NCBI GenBank assembly: GCA_936435175.1
Contig: OW386559.1
Location: forward strand, 18,340,264-18,404,263
Reading direction: 5' to 3'
Origin: Glyphotaelius pellucidus
Lineage: Eukaryota > Arthropoda > Insecta > Trichoptera > Limnephilidae
Length of the DNA: 64,000 bases
Positions within the stretch are counted from its first letter, which is position 1. Each line of letters opens with the position of its first letter. The notes beneath the pieces were generated by a model, which made no database searches, was not told the origin of the DNA, and saw nothing but the letters and a program-made list of their open reading frames with translations. Positions 21,899 through 34,178 of the stretch are shown here, piece by piece. The position numbers were made by a program, and so were the translations under genes.

Positions 21899-22240
21899 AT
21901 TTTTTTTTTTTTACATGAACTCCACACAGGAGGCCCTGAGGAAAATAATTTCCCACAGGGCCTATGTCATCTTTGAAGATTGTGTGAGGAGGATTTTTTA
22001 AGAAAAGGAAGGGGAAGAGGGTTCTGAGAAGTAAAAGGGTGTAAAAGGATAGGAATCTAGGGTTCAATGTGTCCTGGTCATCCACCTCCAAGACCTAGAC
22101 AAACCTCACCCCATGAACCAGGGCACCCCTGCTAAATCACCAAACGTAGCAAACCACTTGGGGTGACCTATGGCAGAGGTGTTGGTTATCCAATAAAGGT
22201 TCCCAGGGCGGCGGTACCCATTCCCGCTTCCCAAATATCG
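21899..22240 (-). mobile_element. LINE-H-related non-coding retroposon, minus-strand member of a tail-to-tail pair
   Basis: Minus strand from the GC-rich 5' block (CGGGAATGGGTACCGCCG) to the full 3' structure (hairpin, then CTGTGTGGAGTTCATGT) and a pure A tail (the T run at 21900-21912). No coding capacity. Confidence 0.75.
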
Positions 22241-23343
22241 GCAGCCACTCCAGCAATTATATTTTTAAGCTATGATTGTATTTTTCATAAAAAATTTTTT
22301 TGCACCTATTCAATCTTTGATTCCTGTATGTCTAAGAAAGATCAACGTAATGTTACATTTTGTACTGAATACCAATAAAAAATAAATTTAAAGTTATTCT
22401 CAATTACTCACCGACAATTAAAATTTCATTAAAATTAAAATCCGAAACTTAATTATTCTGCAATTAATCGCAGAACGGGGGTACATGAGCGCGAATTACC
22501 CTGCTATATTTAGGTAAGTTTCAAGTCAACTACCATTCATCAATTTACTTAGTATTTTTATTTTCTTTTTTTTAAGAATTGTAATCTATAAACTACAATA
22601 CTTTTTTCAACTACAACTTTTTACTTACGCATTTCATGTTTTGAGCTAGTTGAAGTCGGTGACAGCGCTGACAGCTTAAACATAAGCAATTGCAAGCCAT
22701 AGACAATCACACAAATCTGACAAGTGATTACGATGGAATCAATTCCGTATCCACAAAAGAGAAAGAATCGCTCTTTTGTAAAAATCGACTCAGTTCAACT
22801 GCAAATTGTTGGTTTGTAGGTATACGAGGTAAGTAAAATAGAGGATTTTCTTTTTTCTTTATCGAATATATAATTGAACTATTCAGTAATTCCGTAATCA
22901 ACGGTTTACAAATTACCCACCCTCTGGATCGTAAAAACAGACGGTTCGACGAATGTACAGCGATTAGTCAAATTTTCCTCAAAAATGGCGCGATTTTTAA
23001 TCCAACAGACAGAATCAACGAATTCGAAATGGGCTGATTGGGTGACCCAGTTTCGTCACCAATAAATTATTTTCAATCGCTCTAAATGCTATCAATACAC
23101 GTATCATTGGTGCAAGAAACGAGACATGTTGAATTATTATTGCATTTCAATGCGATTTGACCATTATTTGATAAAAAGATATTTTATATTTTCCGAGAAA
23201 AATTATAATATGGAAAAAAAAAGATTAATTTGATCGTGTGAGACAGCAAAAATCACTACCTTTTTTGCCTGGAATAAACATTGGTCTAGAATGTCTAGAT
23301 CACAGGTTCTCAACGTGGGCAAAACTCCCCCTTGTGGGCATCT
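22241..23343. other. intronic, mostly unassigned
   Basis: AT-rich. 22704-22725 shares CACACAAATCTGACA with the fold-back at 2358-2642. No gene seen. Confidence 0.45.
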
Positions 23344-23550
23344 CCAGAGTGGAAGATACTATCAGTATCGCCCTGGTGTAAGACCACCATTCAGAATTGA
23401 AACGTTGCTTGAAATGGCTTTAGCCGTGTTTAGTGACCAGATCTGAATAGCCAGGTACTTCCCCACCTTCCTCTTCCCTATCTCCTTCCCCTCCCCACTA
23501 CTTTCAGCCTCACAACATACCCCGATTGGGGATGCTATAGTCTCACTGGC
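23344..23550 (+). mobile_element. SINE-A body fragment in sei intron
   Basis: Starts at CCAGAGTGGAAGATACT and continues to GTCTCACTGGC, where similarity ends abruptly before the usual CAGACGGGAGCAG block and A tail. Confidence 0.75.
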
Positions 23551-23649
23551 TAAATAAGGTTGAGAACCTATGGTGTAGATTGTTCGTATACTCCGATGTT
23601 GAAATAATAAGATAATCATTGTTAAAATATAAGCTGAATTCAACGTGTT

Positions 23650-24620
23650 TTTTATTTCATTTATTTATTTATTTAATATCCACGATATAAATTAGCTACA
23701 AAAAATAATACCTATAAGTAGGTTTAGGTTAAATTAATATTGATCTAAAAGAAATGATTTTCTACCTTCCGTGCAGTTAAATAGATCCGCCGCATCTGCG
23801 TATCTATTACTAACTACGTGTAATCTAGGTAGAAGCAAGTGTTTGAAAAGTTCAGTCCGGATACTGTTACATTTAAACAAGCTTTTGAAACGAGTGCTCT
23901 CGTAGGTGTATGGATTTCAGGGAAGTTAATTAAATCAGAGCTGTCTATACTATCATTTACAATTTTGAACATAAATATAAGGTCGGATGTAATTATATGG
24001 TCTATAACTCTTTAGTAATTATAGTTTATGCTTTCAATGGGAATATCGAGTTTGAAATTAATGTGTCTTAGAATTTTATGCAAATTTTTTTCGATTATAC
24101 TGAATAGATTTAAAAATGGGGGACCGGATTGAGGAGTTATATTCTACTTGAATTCGAACTAAAGATGTTTACAAAATTTTGAAGGTAGAAATATTCCAAA
24201 AGCCTTTGGAATTTCGAAAAATTAAGTCAAGCACTTTCGTTGCATTATTATTGTGTTTACATGCGATGTAAGTTTATTTTAGATGCGAAAATTATGCCCA
24301 GGTCATTAATTTCTGCATCAGAAGTAAGTTATTAAGTTCTTGTGGATAAATAACCGGATGACTTATTTTGTAAATCTTATTGAAATACACTTATTTATAT
24401 TAAAATGAAGTCTGTTAAGAGTACACCAATTAATAATTATCCTATTTAAATCATTTGGTAGACAGATACAATCTATGGCGGTTTTAATTATTTTAAAAAT
24501 TTGTTAATCGTCTACAAAAGTTATTCATTTATGAAAAATATCGTTTATAAACAATAAAAACAAAATTGGGCCTTAATAAGACCCTTGTGCTACACCAAGG
24601 CAGCTACAATTTGGTAAAGG
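23650..24620 (-). pseudogene. decayed LINE RT in sei intron
   Basis: The minus strand shows ordered but frame-shifted pieces of a non-LTR reverse transcriptase: a block-B remnant near 24560-24610, a catalytic-box remnant FVDD (24510-24525), then RIIINWCTLNRLHFNINKC, and further on HINFKLDIPIESINY from the C-terminal region. Stops are frequent. It is old and inactive. The (TAAA)n-type tail at 23653-23672 marks the 3' end. Confidence 0.65.
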
Positions 24621-25269
24621 TCATTAATGATATAATATATGATTGCATTATCTTGCAAGAGAACCTTAACAACTTTTTGAATGGAGTTCTGGTAATTAAC
24701 TTCATCTAAATATTAACAAGTGTCATATGAAATTGAACACCCAACAATATACAATTATTCGTTGTGTAATGTTGCTTTAATCTCTTTAGTCCAAATACTT
24801 GACCTAGGCATAATTTTTGACCAGAAACTCTGCTTTGTATTTCTTAAAACTTCTATCGCTAACAGGGCTATTTTTTTTTGTTTTAATTTTAGTTTATTGG
24901 GGAAACGAACAGTTAAACATATTAAATTAAGGTAATTACATATTACATGGTTGCATGAACCAGCGAAGTTTCCGCAAAAAATCATAGTATGTATATACAA
25001 AACATAGATTAAAACAATAAAGAAAACATTAAGGGCTAGAAAAAGAATACATACATAAAAAGAAAAAAAACAGAGATAAAAGTATGTGGGATAGATAAAA
25101 TGAAATTAAACTGTGAACCTATATAAAAATAATACATTTTCACATCGTAGATAAACATGATTAACCATTTACCAGCGCCTTTGAGGTGATTTTTCACAAA
25201 ACGGTGCTGTGTATTATTATTATTATTATAAATTTAATTATAATTTATTACCATAAATTTAACAGATTG
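24621..25269. other. intronic, no gene seen
   Basis: AT-rich sei intron sequence with no supported feature. Confidence 0.4.
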
Positions 25270-26932
25270 CTACATAACAGAAGCATCTTGCAAAAAGAAA
25301 CTATGTTCCTTAGACATTAACAAATCTGCAGGCCCGGACACCATCCCTAAAACGAAATTTTCCTAAAACGTTGCTCCTCTGTATTGTCCAAACTAACCAT
25401 TCTCTTTAACCAACTTCTATCTTCTGGATATTTTCTGTATTACCCAAAATTTTTGAATCTCTTGTTCTTGATGAAATATATCTCACATTAACAGAGGTAA
25501 TAAATGACAAACAACACGGCTTCATTAGAGGTAGATCAACTACGACAAATTTATTAATCTTTCAAAATTATATATTGGAGTCTTTTGCTAAAAATAAACA
25601 AGTTGATTTCTCGAAGGCTTTCAATAAAGTGTCCCACAAAATATTGATCCGAAAACTTCATGCTCTGGGAATCAGAGCAAATATGTTAAGCTGGCTAAAT
25701 AGTTACATATCTGGTAGAACCTTATTTGTTAAAATAAAATCTTTTATATCTAAACCATTTTCCGCCACTAGTGGGTGTACCGCAAGGTAGTCATCTTGGC
25801 TCAATTTTATTTCTTGTTTTTATAAACGATATAGTCAACTGCTTCAAAGACGTTTATGTATTGCTTTTCGCTGATGATATTAAATTATGTAATGAAATAT
25901 CTCTCTTAAACCATTGTCAAGTTCTTCAATTTAATATAGACATGCTAAATAACTGGTGCTCACAAAACAATTTATATTTAAATGGAGATAAATGCAAAAC
26001 CTTTTCCAGAAAAAAAAAATTATTGCTTTTTGACTATTCAATAAATGAAATAAATTTAGAAAGAGTATCCGAAATGCGAGATCTTGGCATAATAATGGAT
26101 GAAAAACTAGACTTCACGGTCCACATTCAACAAACTGTAAATAAGGGTATGAAAACATTAGGTTTTGTTTTAAGAACAATTAAAAACTTTGAATCGTTAC
26201 AAATCATTAAACTGTTATACATATCCCTTGTTAGAAGCCTAATGGAACATAACTCCATAGTATGGTCGCCCTTCTACAAAATTCATATTCATAATGTTGA
26301 AACAATTCAAAGAAAATTTCTACGTTACGTAAATTTTAAACTTAGCATCCCTTTAGGGAACATAAATTACCCGTCTTTAATGAATATGTTAAATATTCCA
26401 ACTTTAGAAAACAGACGAAAAATTAACGACCTAACCTTTTTATTCAAATTATTAAATTCTAAATTCAACTGTTGTGAACTCCTGCAATTGATAAATCTAC
26501 ACGTACCTACACGATCGACTAGACAAATATTAACATTTCATATACACACATCTCATTCCAACTATAGTTTGCATTCTCCAATACAGCGTTTACATAGCCT
26601 TGGTAACCAATATTTAAACAATATGGATGTATTTGATAATAAATTAAATTTATCAAACTTTAAACGACGTATGTGCCAACTATTTATTCCTACTTCTTAA
26701 ACCATCTTTATCTCTATTTTTACTAACCATATATTCTATGTTACCTGCTTTGTGTCAACTCTTATATTTGGTGTTATCTATATTTTCTTTCTTATATTTT
26801 ATGTTATCTTTAGTTTGTTTCTTATATTTTATGTTATTTCCTATATTTTATCAAAAACATGTACTGAACTATATGTAAAAGCCCTATGGGCGTTTAAATA
26901 AATAAATAAAATAAAATAAAAATAAAATTATA
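25270..26932 (+). pseudogene. Jockey-like LINE RT, nearly complete RT domain, broken
   Basis: Plus-strand RT of a non-LTR retrotransposon inside the sei intron. Early pieces (LDINKSAGPDTIP) are followed by frameshifts. Block A is recognisable as VDFSKAFNKVSHKIL (25605-25650). After another frameshift at about 25780, a 309-codon frame carries GVPQGSHLGSILF, the catalytic LLFADDIKL, RDLGIIMDEKLDF and the C-terminal LENRRKINDLTFLFKL to a stop at 26698-26700. The 3' untranslated part ends with (TAAA)n near 26896-26930. The upstream endonuclease is missing. At least two frameshifts make it non-functional, but it is the best preserved RT here. Confidence 0.9.
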
Positions 26933-27079
26933 GAAAGAGATAACATAACATTATGAGAATGAGAAAAAACACACAGCAGGGGTAGAGGGTTCGTAATTAA
27001 CTGTTTATATTTTTTCAATTATGCATTTGGTAATTGGCCTGAGGACAAATGGAAAATATCAGCGTCCGAAAAGATGTTA

Positions 27080-27440
27080 TTATATTTTGTGCACGTCCCT
27101 TCTGAGAAATGAATGTTGTGTGTAATTTGTTTTTGAGTGCGAGATGTGGAATAGTTGGTTTGACCTTGTATTTCGTGTTGGACAGTGGAAATTAATGCTT
27201 TCTAGAAGATAGTTGTTGTCAACAATGTTATTGGTGATTTTGAATAAAAATTTCTGGTCGGATATATTTCTTCTATCTTCTAAAGTTGATAAATTATGGA
27301 ATGTTAATGAGTCTTTTAAATGTTCTGATGTTCGCACTTATGATTTACAGTTTGTGTTTCAATATTTTTTTTGAATTCTTTCTTATGTGTTCCGAAAGAC
27401 ATTTTGGAGTCCATTATTATACCTCAGTCCCAAAATCTTT
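27080..27440 (-). pseudogene. Jockey-like LINE C-terminal fragment in sei intron
   Basis: A minus-strand peptide with LSTLEDRRNISDQKFLFKI and the CPTRNTRSNQLF signature, preceded by an RFWD-GIIMDSKMSFGTH piece (about 27390-27440). The interval between these two blocks is deleted. It lies 180 bp before the next sei exon. Confidence 0.7.
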
Positions 27441-27620
27441 TTATTTCTACTTCATTGATTTTGTACGGGAATGTTATGAATGTGCTATGAAAGTGTTGGG
27501 TTGTGTAGTAAGGATTTCCAATGATGTTAAATATTTTGTTCATATCTCTCGTAAGAATATAAATCTATTGACATGCAAAGATCCATTAACTTTACTTATT
27601 TCATAATTTCTTCCCCACAG

Positions 27621-27802
27621 TGGACGTCACCTTCATCATCGACATCTTGATCAACTTTCGCACCACCTACGTGAATGGCTGTGATGAGATCGTCTCGCAC
27701 CCCTACAGGATAGCAATGCACTACCTCAGGGGATGGTTTATCATCGATCTGGTGGCTGCCATCCCCTTTGACCTGCTTCTCTTCGGAACCAACACGGATG
27801 AG
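27621..27802 (+). CDS. sei: ERG-type K+ channel, internal exon with S2 and S3
   Basis: The next exon of the same channel. The first two bases complete the valine codon split from 21458, giving DML-VDVTF across the junction. It codes S2 (VDVTFIIDILINFRTTYV), the S2-S3 loop with the EIVSHPYRIAMHYL segment, and S3 (GWFIIDLVAAIPFDLLLFG), ending in NTDE. In the voltage sensor, the acidic residues of S2 and S3 face the S4 arginines. Those seen here (D of VDVTF, D of FIIDI, D of IIDLV) match the family. Acceptor TTCCCCACAG and donor GAG/GTAACA are canonical; start phase 1, end phase 0. S4, the pore (GFG-type filter), the C-linker and the cyclic-nucleotide-binding homology domain are not in the window. 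Confidence 0.92.
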
Positions 27803-28084
27803 GTAACATTCTTATCAACTACCTTCCAAACCTAACCTAACTAAATGTCTTTATTTAATAGCATTGATTATTATATTTAATTGTTTGTTTGTCTTCCTAG
27901 TTCTGCTACATCCCCTCCAAACTGTTCCCCGGTGTTTTTTGTTTGTTTATTTAATTTATTTATTGTTATTATTATCTTAATATCTATGACCTGTTTCTGT
28001 TTTAAATACAGTTGTTTTGTATCTAATATCAGTGTTTTGAGCTTGGTAAATGGTGAATTGCTCTAAATAATTGTTGAACTCTTA
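27803..28084 (+). other. start of next sei intron, no other feature
   Basis: Starts with donor GTAACA. AT-rich with several TTTATTTATTG-like stretches. No further exon of the channel was found from here to 64000, implying an intron of at least 36 kb or a rearranged assembly. Confidence 0.55.
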
Positions 28085-28195
28085 TCGTGATTTATTTTTG
28101 GGATATCATGCACATTGATATATCTTTCCTGATGATGGGCATTATAACGCTGTTCAAAATGTTAGATAAAGAAGGAGATAGCCCAACACTGCATA
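28085..28195 (-). repeat. family N, diverged copy
   Basis: Contains GATGATGGGCATTATAACGC, then AAAATGTTAGATAAAGAAGG, which aligns to the right arm of the fold-back at 52581-52834 (GATAATGGACACTGTAACGC, ACGTTAGAAAATAAGGAAG). Confidence 0.55.
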
Positions 28196-28993
28196 ATACT
28201 ACAGAAATTAATCATGATTATACTTTTGGCCGTGAAAATGTTAAGTAAAAGTTTTTTTTAAACGACTCGATGTTTATCAATTTTTTTAGAGTATTACATA
28301 TTTTAACAAGTTAATTAATCAATCAATTGATAATTGTACCATTTCTTGGTTGTGTCGTTGTGAATCATTTTGTAAGATAATCTTCTACAGTTCACAAATT
28401 TGAGCAATTCGCTTAGAGCCCATCAAGTTGTATAAAAATCATATCGTTCTAGAATCAATCATTTCTATTCAATCTTTTTCTTCTTTTAATATTAGATGTG
28501 TATATCTTAAAGGCTTCTACGCCAATAAACCTTTCTGAATTATGATCTTCTAGGTTGATATACCACGTACTTTGGCTACCATACTATATTTCTGTATAAA
28601 TGAACTACGCGTCCGTGACATAAAAACTTGGAAGATTAAATTAGATGACTGTATATTGTGGTTAATATCAACCTCTTTACTTCCTTTAAATTATTCTATT
28701 CCTTTCCCTTCTTTATTTTTATTTAATATTATTATATGTTACACTTTATAAATCATTCTTTTCATCAGAAGTCATGTTTCATTTATGATTTTTTTAAAGT
28801 ATAATTTGTCTAGGTCGAAAAATGTTTAATAGATTCATAAATTAAGTAAGTCCTCCTAGTTTATTATTTTTACGTGGAATTTACCATTTCACCCTTCGAA
28901 GGTATTATCAAACAGTAGTAGCTCGGCCACATGTTGTATAACACTGTTGTAATGAGGCTGCCTCTTAAGACGAAATTTCAGTTTATTTCCAAA
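28196..28993. other. no gene seen
   Basis: AT-rich intronic sequence without a recognised element. Confidence 0.4.
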
Positions 28994-29030
28994 CTAGCTG
29001 AACTCCCCAGCGTTGCCCGGGTTTTGCGAA
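28994..29030 (-). repeat. possible Helitron 3' end
   Basis: The minus strand reads CCCGGGCAACGCTGGGGAG then TTCAGCTAGTT: a GC-rich hairpin followed by CTAG/T, similar to the end of the element at 17721-18095. Only the terminus is seen. Confidence 0.35.
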
Positions 29031-29074
29031 CAATTTAAAAAAAAAAGATGTGTCTAAAATGTCATCAATTTCGA

Positions 29075-29520
29075 AGATGGTATGAGTACCGCCGCCCCAT
29101 TTATTGGATAACCAACATCTCTGCTATAGGTCACCCCAAGTGGTTCGCTACGTTCGGTGACTACCAGCGGTGCCTGGGGTCATAGGATGAGGTTTGTTCG
29201 GGTTTTGGTGGTAGACGCGTCTGTATAACTGCTGCGTGGCGAGCCGGATCGAGAGAGACTGGTTGAAGAAGGCCTTTTGACCTCTCCAGCCGGACTTTAT
29301 CGACCCATCGCCGCGGTGGAAGAAATGGATTCATACGTCTGTCACTCCTGAACTGGACCCACTGACCTTCCGATTCCTACCTACCTTCACGCCTTCCAGA
29401 ATTTTCTCTTCTTCCTTTATTTTAAAAGACCCTCCACATAATATCCCCAAATATGGCATATACAATACATTTGACACAGCTCCACAAAGGGCCTTCTATG
29501 TGAAGCTATTGTAAAAAAAA
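29075..29520 (+). mobile_element. LINE-H-related non-coding retroposon, long form
   Basis: Starts with GAGTACCGCCGCCCC, carries the GTGGTTCGCTACGTTC block, an additional middle (CGAGCCGGATCGAGAGAGAC, GGTTGAAGAAGGCC) absent from the shorter copies, then CATACGTCTGTCACTCCTG and a decayed 3' structure with an A run. Confidence 0.7.
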
Positions 29521-30234
29521 GATTTTTTCCGAGATTGATATTTCAGAATGAGAGGACGGCCACTTTCTCTGTGAATTTTGCCAAAACTACCCCTCTGACT
29601 TTTCCCACACCTTAAAGCAGAATTATAGCACTTATTGATGAAATTTTGCACACTTGACGATCAAAATAAGAGGAAAATTACTGTCTATATCTGATTTCGA
29701 ATAAATCTGTGCGACTTGAGCTAGAATATTGCTGAAGAAAGAACTTTTTGCATTTTTGGAAAATACCGAGGATTATTGTAATCCGTCAAAATATTAATAT
29801 TTTATGAGGATCTAATCCTCCGCCCGACCGATAACAAAGTTCATAAAATGACTGACGCGGCCGGCCATACGCATCATTGGCATTATGTGGGACTTATGTC
29901 ATACATTATGTCATTCAAATAAATTTTGAATTGTACTAAATTGTGATTCATGACGTCACCAGCAATCATTTTACCCAAATTCACTTAGAAAGCTCAAAAC
30001 GTCGTTATTTTAACCAGTTCCAATAATAACCAGAGAAATAATATTGAAGATTCCAGTATCACCAAATATCGGCAATATGGAATATCGACCAAAACATTTA
30101 AAAAAAATCATTTAGTTAGTTAATACTCCCTTATAATTAAGGCAATAATATACCGTGGGGTAATTACTACAATTAGGTAACCCTGAAATCTTTGTTGGAA
30201 AATTGAATAATACGATTTTAATCAATCTGATAAA
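29521..30234. other. no gene seen
   Basis: AT-rich DNA with no supported feature. 30176-30234 may be the outer, weakly matching part of the inverted repeat that follows. Confidence 0.35.
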
Positions 30235-30500
30235 TCGGTTGTTGACAAAGATATTGAAATATAAGAGATGTGCTATCTGCAGTTTTTACTGGGTGGGATT
30301 GTGTTTCCTGGCGTCGCCGATATTGTCAACCAATACTACTGCACACCTTAAAAAAATCAACTAATTGAACGAATTCTTTCCGTATTCAAACAATGCCCAT
30401 TATGTAGTAGTCCACCGACGGTCGGGCGGCCATCATAGCATATCTCTTGTATTTCAATATCTTTAGTTGTTGTAAATTTATTCCGATAACCAGCTGGGTT
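30235..30500. repeat. imperfect fold-back repeat
   Basis: The left arm around 30237-30275 (AAAGATATTGAAATATAAGA) is matched in reverse complement by 30432-30475 (TCTTGTATTTCAATATCTTT). The centre contains GGGCGGCCATCATAGC. Likely a decayed inverted-repeat element. Confidence 0.5.
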
Positions 30501-31570
30501 ACCCGGTTTCGCTCAGGACAACATTCGAAAGTTATCTTGAATGTTCCACAATGATGTTCCCGATTCCCTATTCCCGAACATTCCACGACATACTCCGCCA
30601 CTCCTTTCAGAACTTTCTAGAGCTCTGTGGAACCTTCTAGAAATTTCAAGAGGGTGAAACTTCCAGCCGTTATATCTTCAAAAGCACGTCCTTTAGGTAA
30701 AAACGGAAACCGTCATCCTGGATGGGGGATAGAGATCTACCACACCATAAAACTCCCTTGATCGTACCGAGACTCGTTTCTGAGTTTTTGCGAGCCGCAC
30801 GTTTTTTTGGACTTTCTTTCATAATATATATTGATTATGGTTTAATCGGAAATTAATGTGTTGGGAATCGTTATACTTAAAATTTAGCAGTAATATTTAA
30901 AATGGCTAATCATTTTTTAGTGTATTTATTTACAAAAATGGAATGATTTACATAGTTGTTACAATGCAATGCGCAAAATGCAACGAAATCAATTTAAGCA
31001 ATTCCACAAGTTTTAATGCCACAACCAGCGTTGCCTAGTTGCCTAATTGAAACATGGAAAAACACTTGAGTTACCTAATTATGGAACTAAAACACATTCA
31101 GAAAATAGAGTTATCCTTTTAGTGCGTAACTCAAAAACGCTGATGTCGGAATAACCATTATACCCCATGATATTGTGCAGCAAGGAATTGAAGCCCGGAC
31201 AATTGTTTCGTCCCCCTGCCTACCACAATGAAATTATTTGATGATTCGTTGATTTTTTGATTTAAAAACAATCTCATTATAAGCCAAATTTAAATTTTAC
31301 TCCATCAATTTAACAAATTTTAATCTCCGAAATAAACCAAAAACAAATCCCCAATTAATTTTGGAAACGCCCAATTAATACCGTAATAAAAACAAACAAT
31401 TTGTTGATAAAGCTCCCCGCAAAGTCAACGCCTGTCTACACTTTCGCAGATAATATCAGTCGGGGTAATTGGGTTCAGTTTTCATGACTCTAATCACGCG
31501 ATCAATTAGATTCAGTGGAGAAAGAAACGTTTGGGATGTCGTACATGTTTGTGGGTGTGTTTTTTTTTAA
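30501..31570. other. no gene seen; heat-shock-element-like motif inside
   Basis: 30600-30650 carries AACTTTCTAGAG and GGAACCTTCTAGAAATTTC, that is alternating GAA/TTC blocks like an HSF site, but no gene start is near. The rest is unassigned. Confidence 0.3.
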
Positions 31571-31768
31571 CTGACGGGCAGTGGTTGAGTTGGCATCGCG
31601 TTTGGGTCCCACCCAGACGTCCCGTGTTCGATTCGTCGGCTAGCTAAGGCTCCATCACGACTCAAGCAACATTTTCCGATTACTGCGGTAGTAGTAAGAG
31701 ATTTTCAAATATTGTTGCGCTATTCGTAATCAGGAAATGTTTATCTTTCTTTGAAAAAAATAAAAAAT
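31571..31768 (+). mobile_element. SINE-B, copy 2
   Basis: Plus-strand copy of the SINE at 1644-1848: head with CAGTGGTTGAGTTGGCATCG and CGTGTTCGATTCG, the body segment CAAGCAACATTTTCCGATTA, and an A-rich tail. Confidence 0.7.
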
Positions 31769-31903
31769 ATTATTGTTTATACAACATTGGTACATATGCG
31801 CAAAAAAACATTTAATTTTATAAAATTATATTTTTACAGTAAGCATAACATATCTTTGTAAATACATTCATTCGTCAGATTTTCGTGGACGATTAAGGTA
31901 ACC
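31769..31903. other. no feature seen
   Basis: Short AT-rich spacer between two SINE copies. Confidence 0.4.
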
Positions 31904-32085
31904 ATACTGGAAGATACTCTCAGTATCGTCCTGGCGAAAGGCCAGGCTGCTTGTCATGGCTTTGACCGTGTTTAGTGATCAGATCTGAAAAGCCAAATAT
32001 TTCCCAACCTTTCTGTCTCCCATTACCTCTACCTCAATTGGGCACGCCCTAGTCCCAAGTGGCGAGCAGTTCAGACTCAAAAACA
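31904..32085 (+). mobile_element. SINE-A, diverged body
   Basis: Blocks GAAGATACTCTCAGTATCG, GACCGTGTTTAGTGATCAG and CTCAATTGGGCACGCC in the expected order, with loss of several C-rich segments. Confidence 0.6.
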
Positions 32086-32391
32086 CGAAAACGCAAAATG
32101 GAGGCTATCGTATATTCATGAACTGTTTAGAATATCCCTTAAGACACGCGATAGGCGTTTCGTCATCTGAAGGCGTTATTTACTGTCCCTCAGAAGTTGT
32201 TCATAAATAGACATATTTTATAAATTAAATAATAAAATTATTGAACGTACAAGAGTTTAAAAAAAATTAAAATGGAGTTCTACAAATTAAACTTGATGAC
32301 AAAAAATAAATAAAAAAAATTAGTACATGCTCTCAAGATAGCTGCAAATCTAGATCACTAACTGCTATCAAATTAATACCCTTTTTAATGT

Positions 32392-32690
32392 AAATATCGC
32401 GCAAGAGTCCCAAATACTAGTCAAAATGTAACATTTAACCCTAACCTAACTTAACCCTAAAAGGAATTTGTCATTTTGTAGGAATTATTATTTTAAGCAA
32501 AGTATTAAAAATTATTCGTTTATTAAGTCCCGGCTCCCAGCTGACCGGAGACAGTGAAACTATGGCATCTCTGAAATAATTATGTTGTTAAATGGAAGGA
32601 GTGAAAAAGGAATGGAGGTGTGAAAGAGCAAGGACAGGAAGCAACTTGAATGAACTTGAACTAGATAAGGCCATTTCAAACAACATTTCA
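32392..32690 (-). mobile_element. SINE-A, diverged and interrupted
   Basis: A CGCAAGAGTCCC end (32399-32411) is separated by about 110 bp of unrelated sequence from the rest of a minus-strand body (GAGACAGTGAAACTATGGC to CATTTCAAACAACATTTCAA). The interruption includes a short CCTAACCTAA-like stretch. Confidence 0.5.
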
Positions 32691-33394
32691 ATGATACTCG
32701 GTTCGTCAGGTTACGAGACGTATTATCGTCTTGTTTAGAATTAATATTTCACTGGACTAAAGTCCGTTCTAATCGATGCTCTGTGTTTATCTGAAGCAAA
32801 GAAACTGGTCACTGAAGCTTCCTAGCTGTCAATCGGATATCATCGGCTATTTCCGTGTAATAGAACCAAACGGGCGACTGTTTACTGTCTCATATAGGCC
32901 TCTTTTGAAACACCTCAAAACTATATATAATTACCTATACTGACGACATTTGTTGACACTACATATATATTCATATACACTGCAATTCATTATAAGCATG
33001 GATCTTCTTGTTAAATCATCCTTTTAAACACTCCTAGCTTTATCATAATTATCAAATTAATTATGAAAGTGTCTCACCCTTGCGTATCATTGTAATTATA
33101 ATGACTTACTTACTCGTGTGTAATGCAAATTTCAAAACATATTGCACCTAAACACGTGATGTGAAAAAACTACGAATTTTAATTAAGTACGTAGTACCTA
33201 CCCCTATTATTAAATCTACTTAATTGCTAATATTTACTATGAATTGTAGAAAAGTGAAGGATTTTTTATGTTGACTCTTTTTCCAATTATTTCTGGCTTT
33301 CACCCGTCTAGGCTTGCTTAGGCCATCATTATGGAAAAAAGAGAGGTGAATTTATAGAGTAATTTTATTAAAATGGTAAAATTTCTAAATTATA
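32691..33394. other. no gene seen
   Basis: AT-rich DNA. No supported feature. Confidence 0.4.
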
Positions 33395-34075
33395 AGGAAT
33401 ATTGGAGTCGGGTTCACACTTAGAAGAGATGAGATGTTGAACGAAGAAGAGATAATTTTAGATAAGTCTTGATAGAAGAGAGGATATTTGTTTAGAGAGG
33501 GACGACCAAAAATATGTGTATAACGTTCCCACTTTTAGACCACAGAATGTGCAATCTTGGGAGTCAAGGACGTGAATTTCAAAAAGGTGAGAAGGAACGG
33601 AACAATGTCCGATTAGGGAAATTTTTTAAATCACCATTTTTCCGATAATGGGATGGTCCTTTGACATTGAGGCATAGCAGGCTTCGTCGGATTGATTAGC
33701 AATGTGCCAATATTCTGCCCAAACATTGCGGAATCTATCTTTGATGATGGAAAAAATTTCATATAAGTGAATGTGGTTTACGAGGGTAACGATAGAGATG
33801 GACGCTACTTGTTATGCCAAGGTATTCGCAATATAATTATCCATGCCAATATGTCCAGGAATCCAAATCAGAGTTACGGTTTTTCCAGAGCTTTGAATGG
33901 AGGCTATCAGCACCCGAATAAAGCATACAAAGAGATTATCAGCCCGAAGAAGAGGACTGGTTTTATTTTTTTGGAGGGAACTGAGAGAGTCAGAGAGAAC
34001 ATGGGAATGTTTGAAATTATTTTTGAAGCTTTTCCCCGCGGCTTCGCTCGCATGGTGTTAGGGAAAGTTACTGTA
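33395..34075 (-). pseudogene. LINE with RNase H-like region, decayed
   Basis: The minus strand reads TVTLIWIPGHIGMDN (33836-33885), the C-terminal signature of the RNase H domain found in I/Jockey-group LINEs. It is followed toward 33400 by pieces of the C-terminal part (DRFRNVWAEYW, then LDSQDCTFCG, a zinc-knuckle-like CxxC). Stops and frameshifts are frequent. RNase H would remove the RNA strand after first-strand synthesis. RT and endonuclease are missing. Confidence 0.6.
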
Positions 34076-34178
34076 GCGCTTGCACTTATCAATTATCTTC
34101 CCCCTTCCCCCCACCCCTCCCGCATTCCATAGATTCATTCCCGGTACATTCAGTTTTCAAACACCTCGCCTGCCACCT
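34076..34178. repeat. C-rich dispersed repeat (family L), copy 2
   Basis: A C-rich block then CGGTACATTCAGTTTTCAAA and CCTCGCCTGCCACCTA, matching 3360-3425. Confidence 0.5.

Noticed and set aside
27881..28066. A possible extra channel exon after 27802
   Set aside because: The hydrophobic translation comes from T-rich DNA and lacks the S4 arginine pattern or splice sites.
32445..32462. Telomere-like CCTAACCTAA sequence
   Set aside because: Only two imperfect units; not an array, and likely chance.
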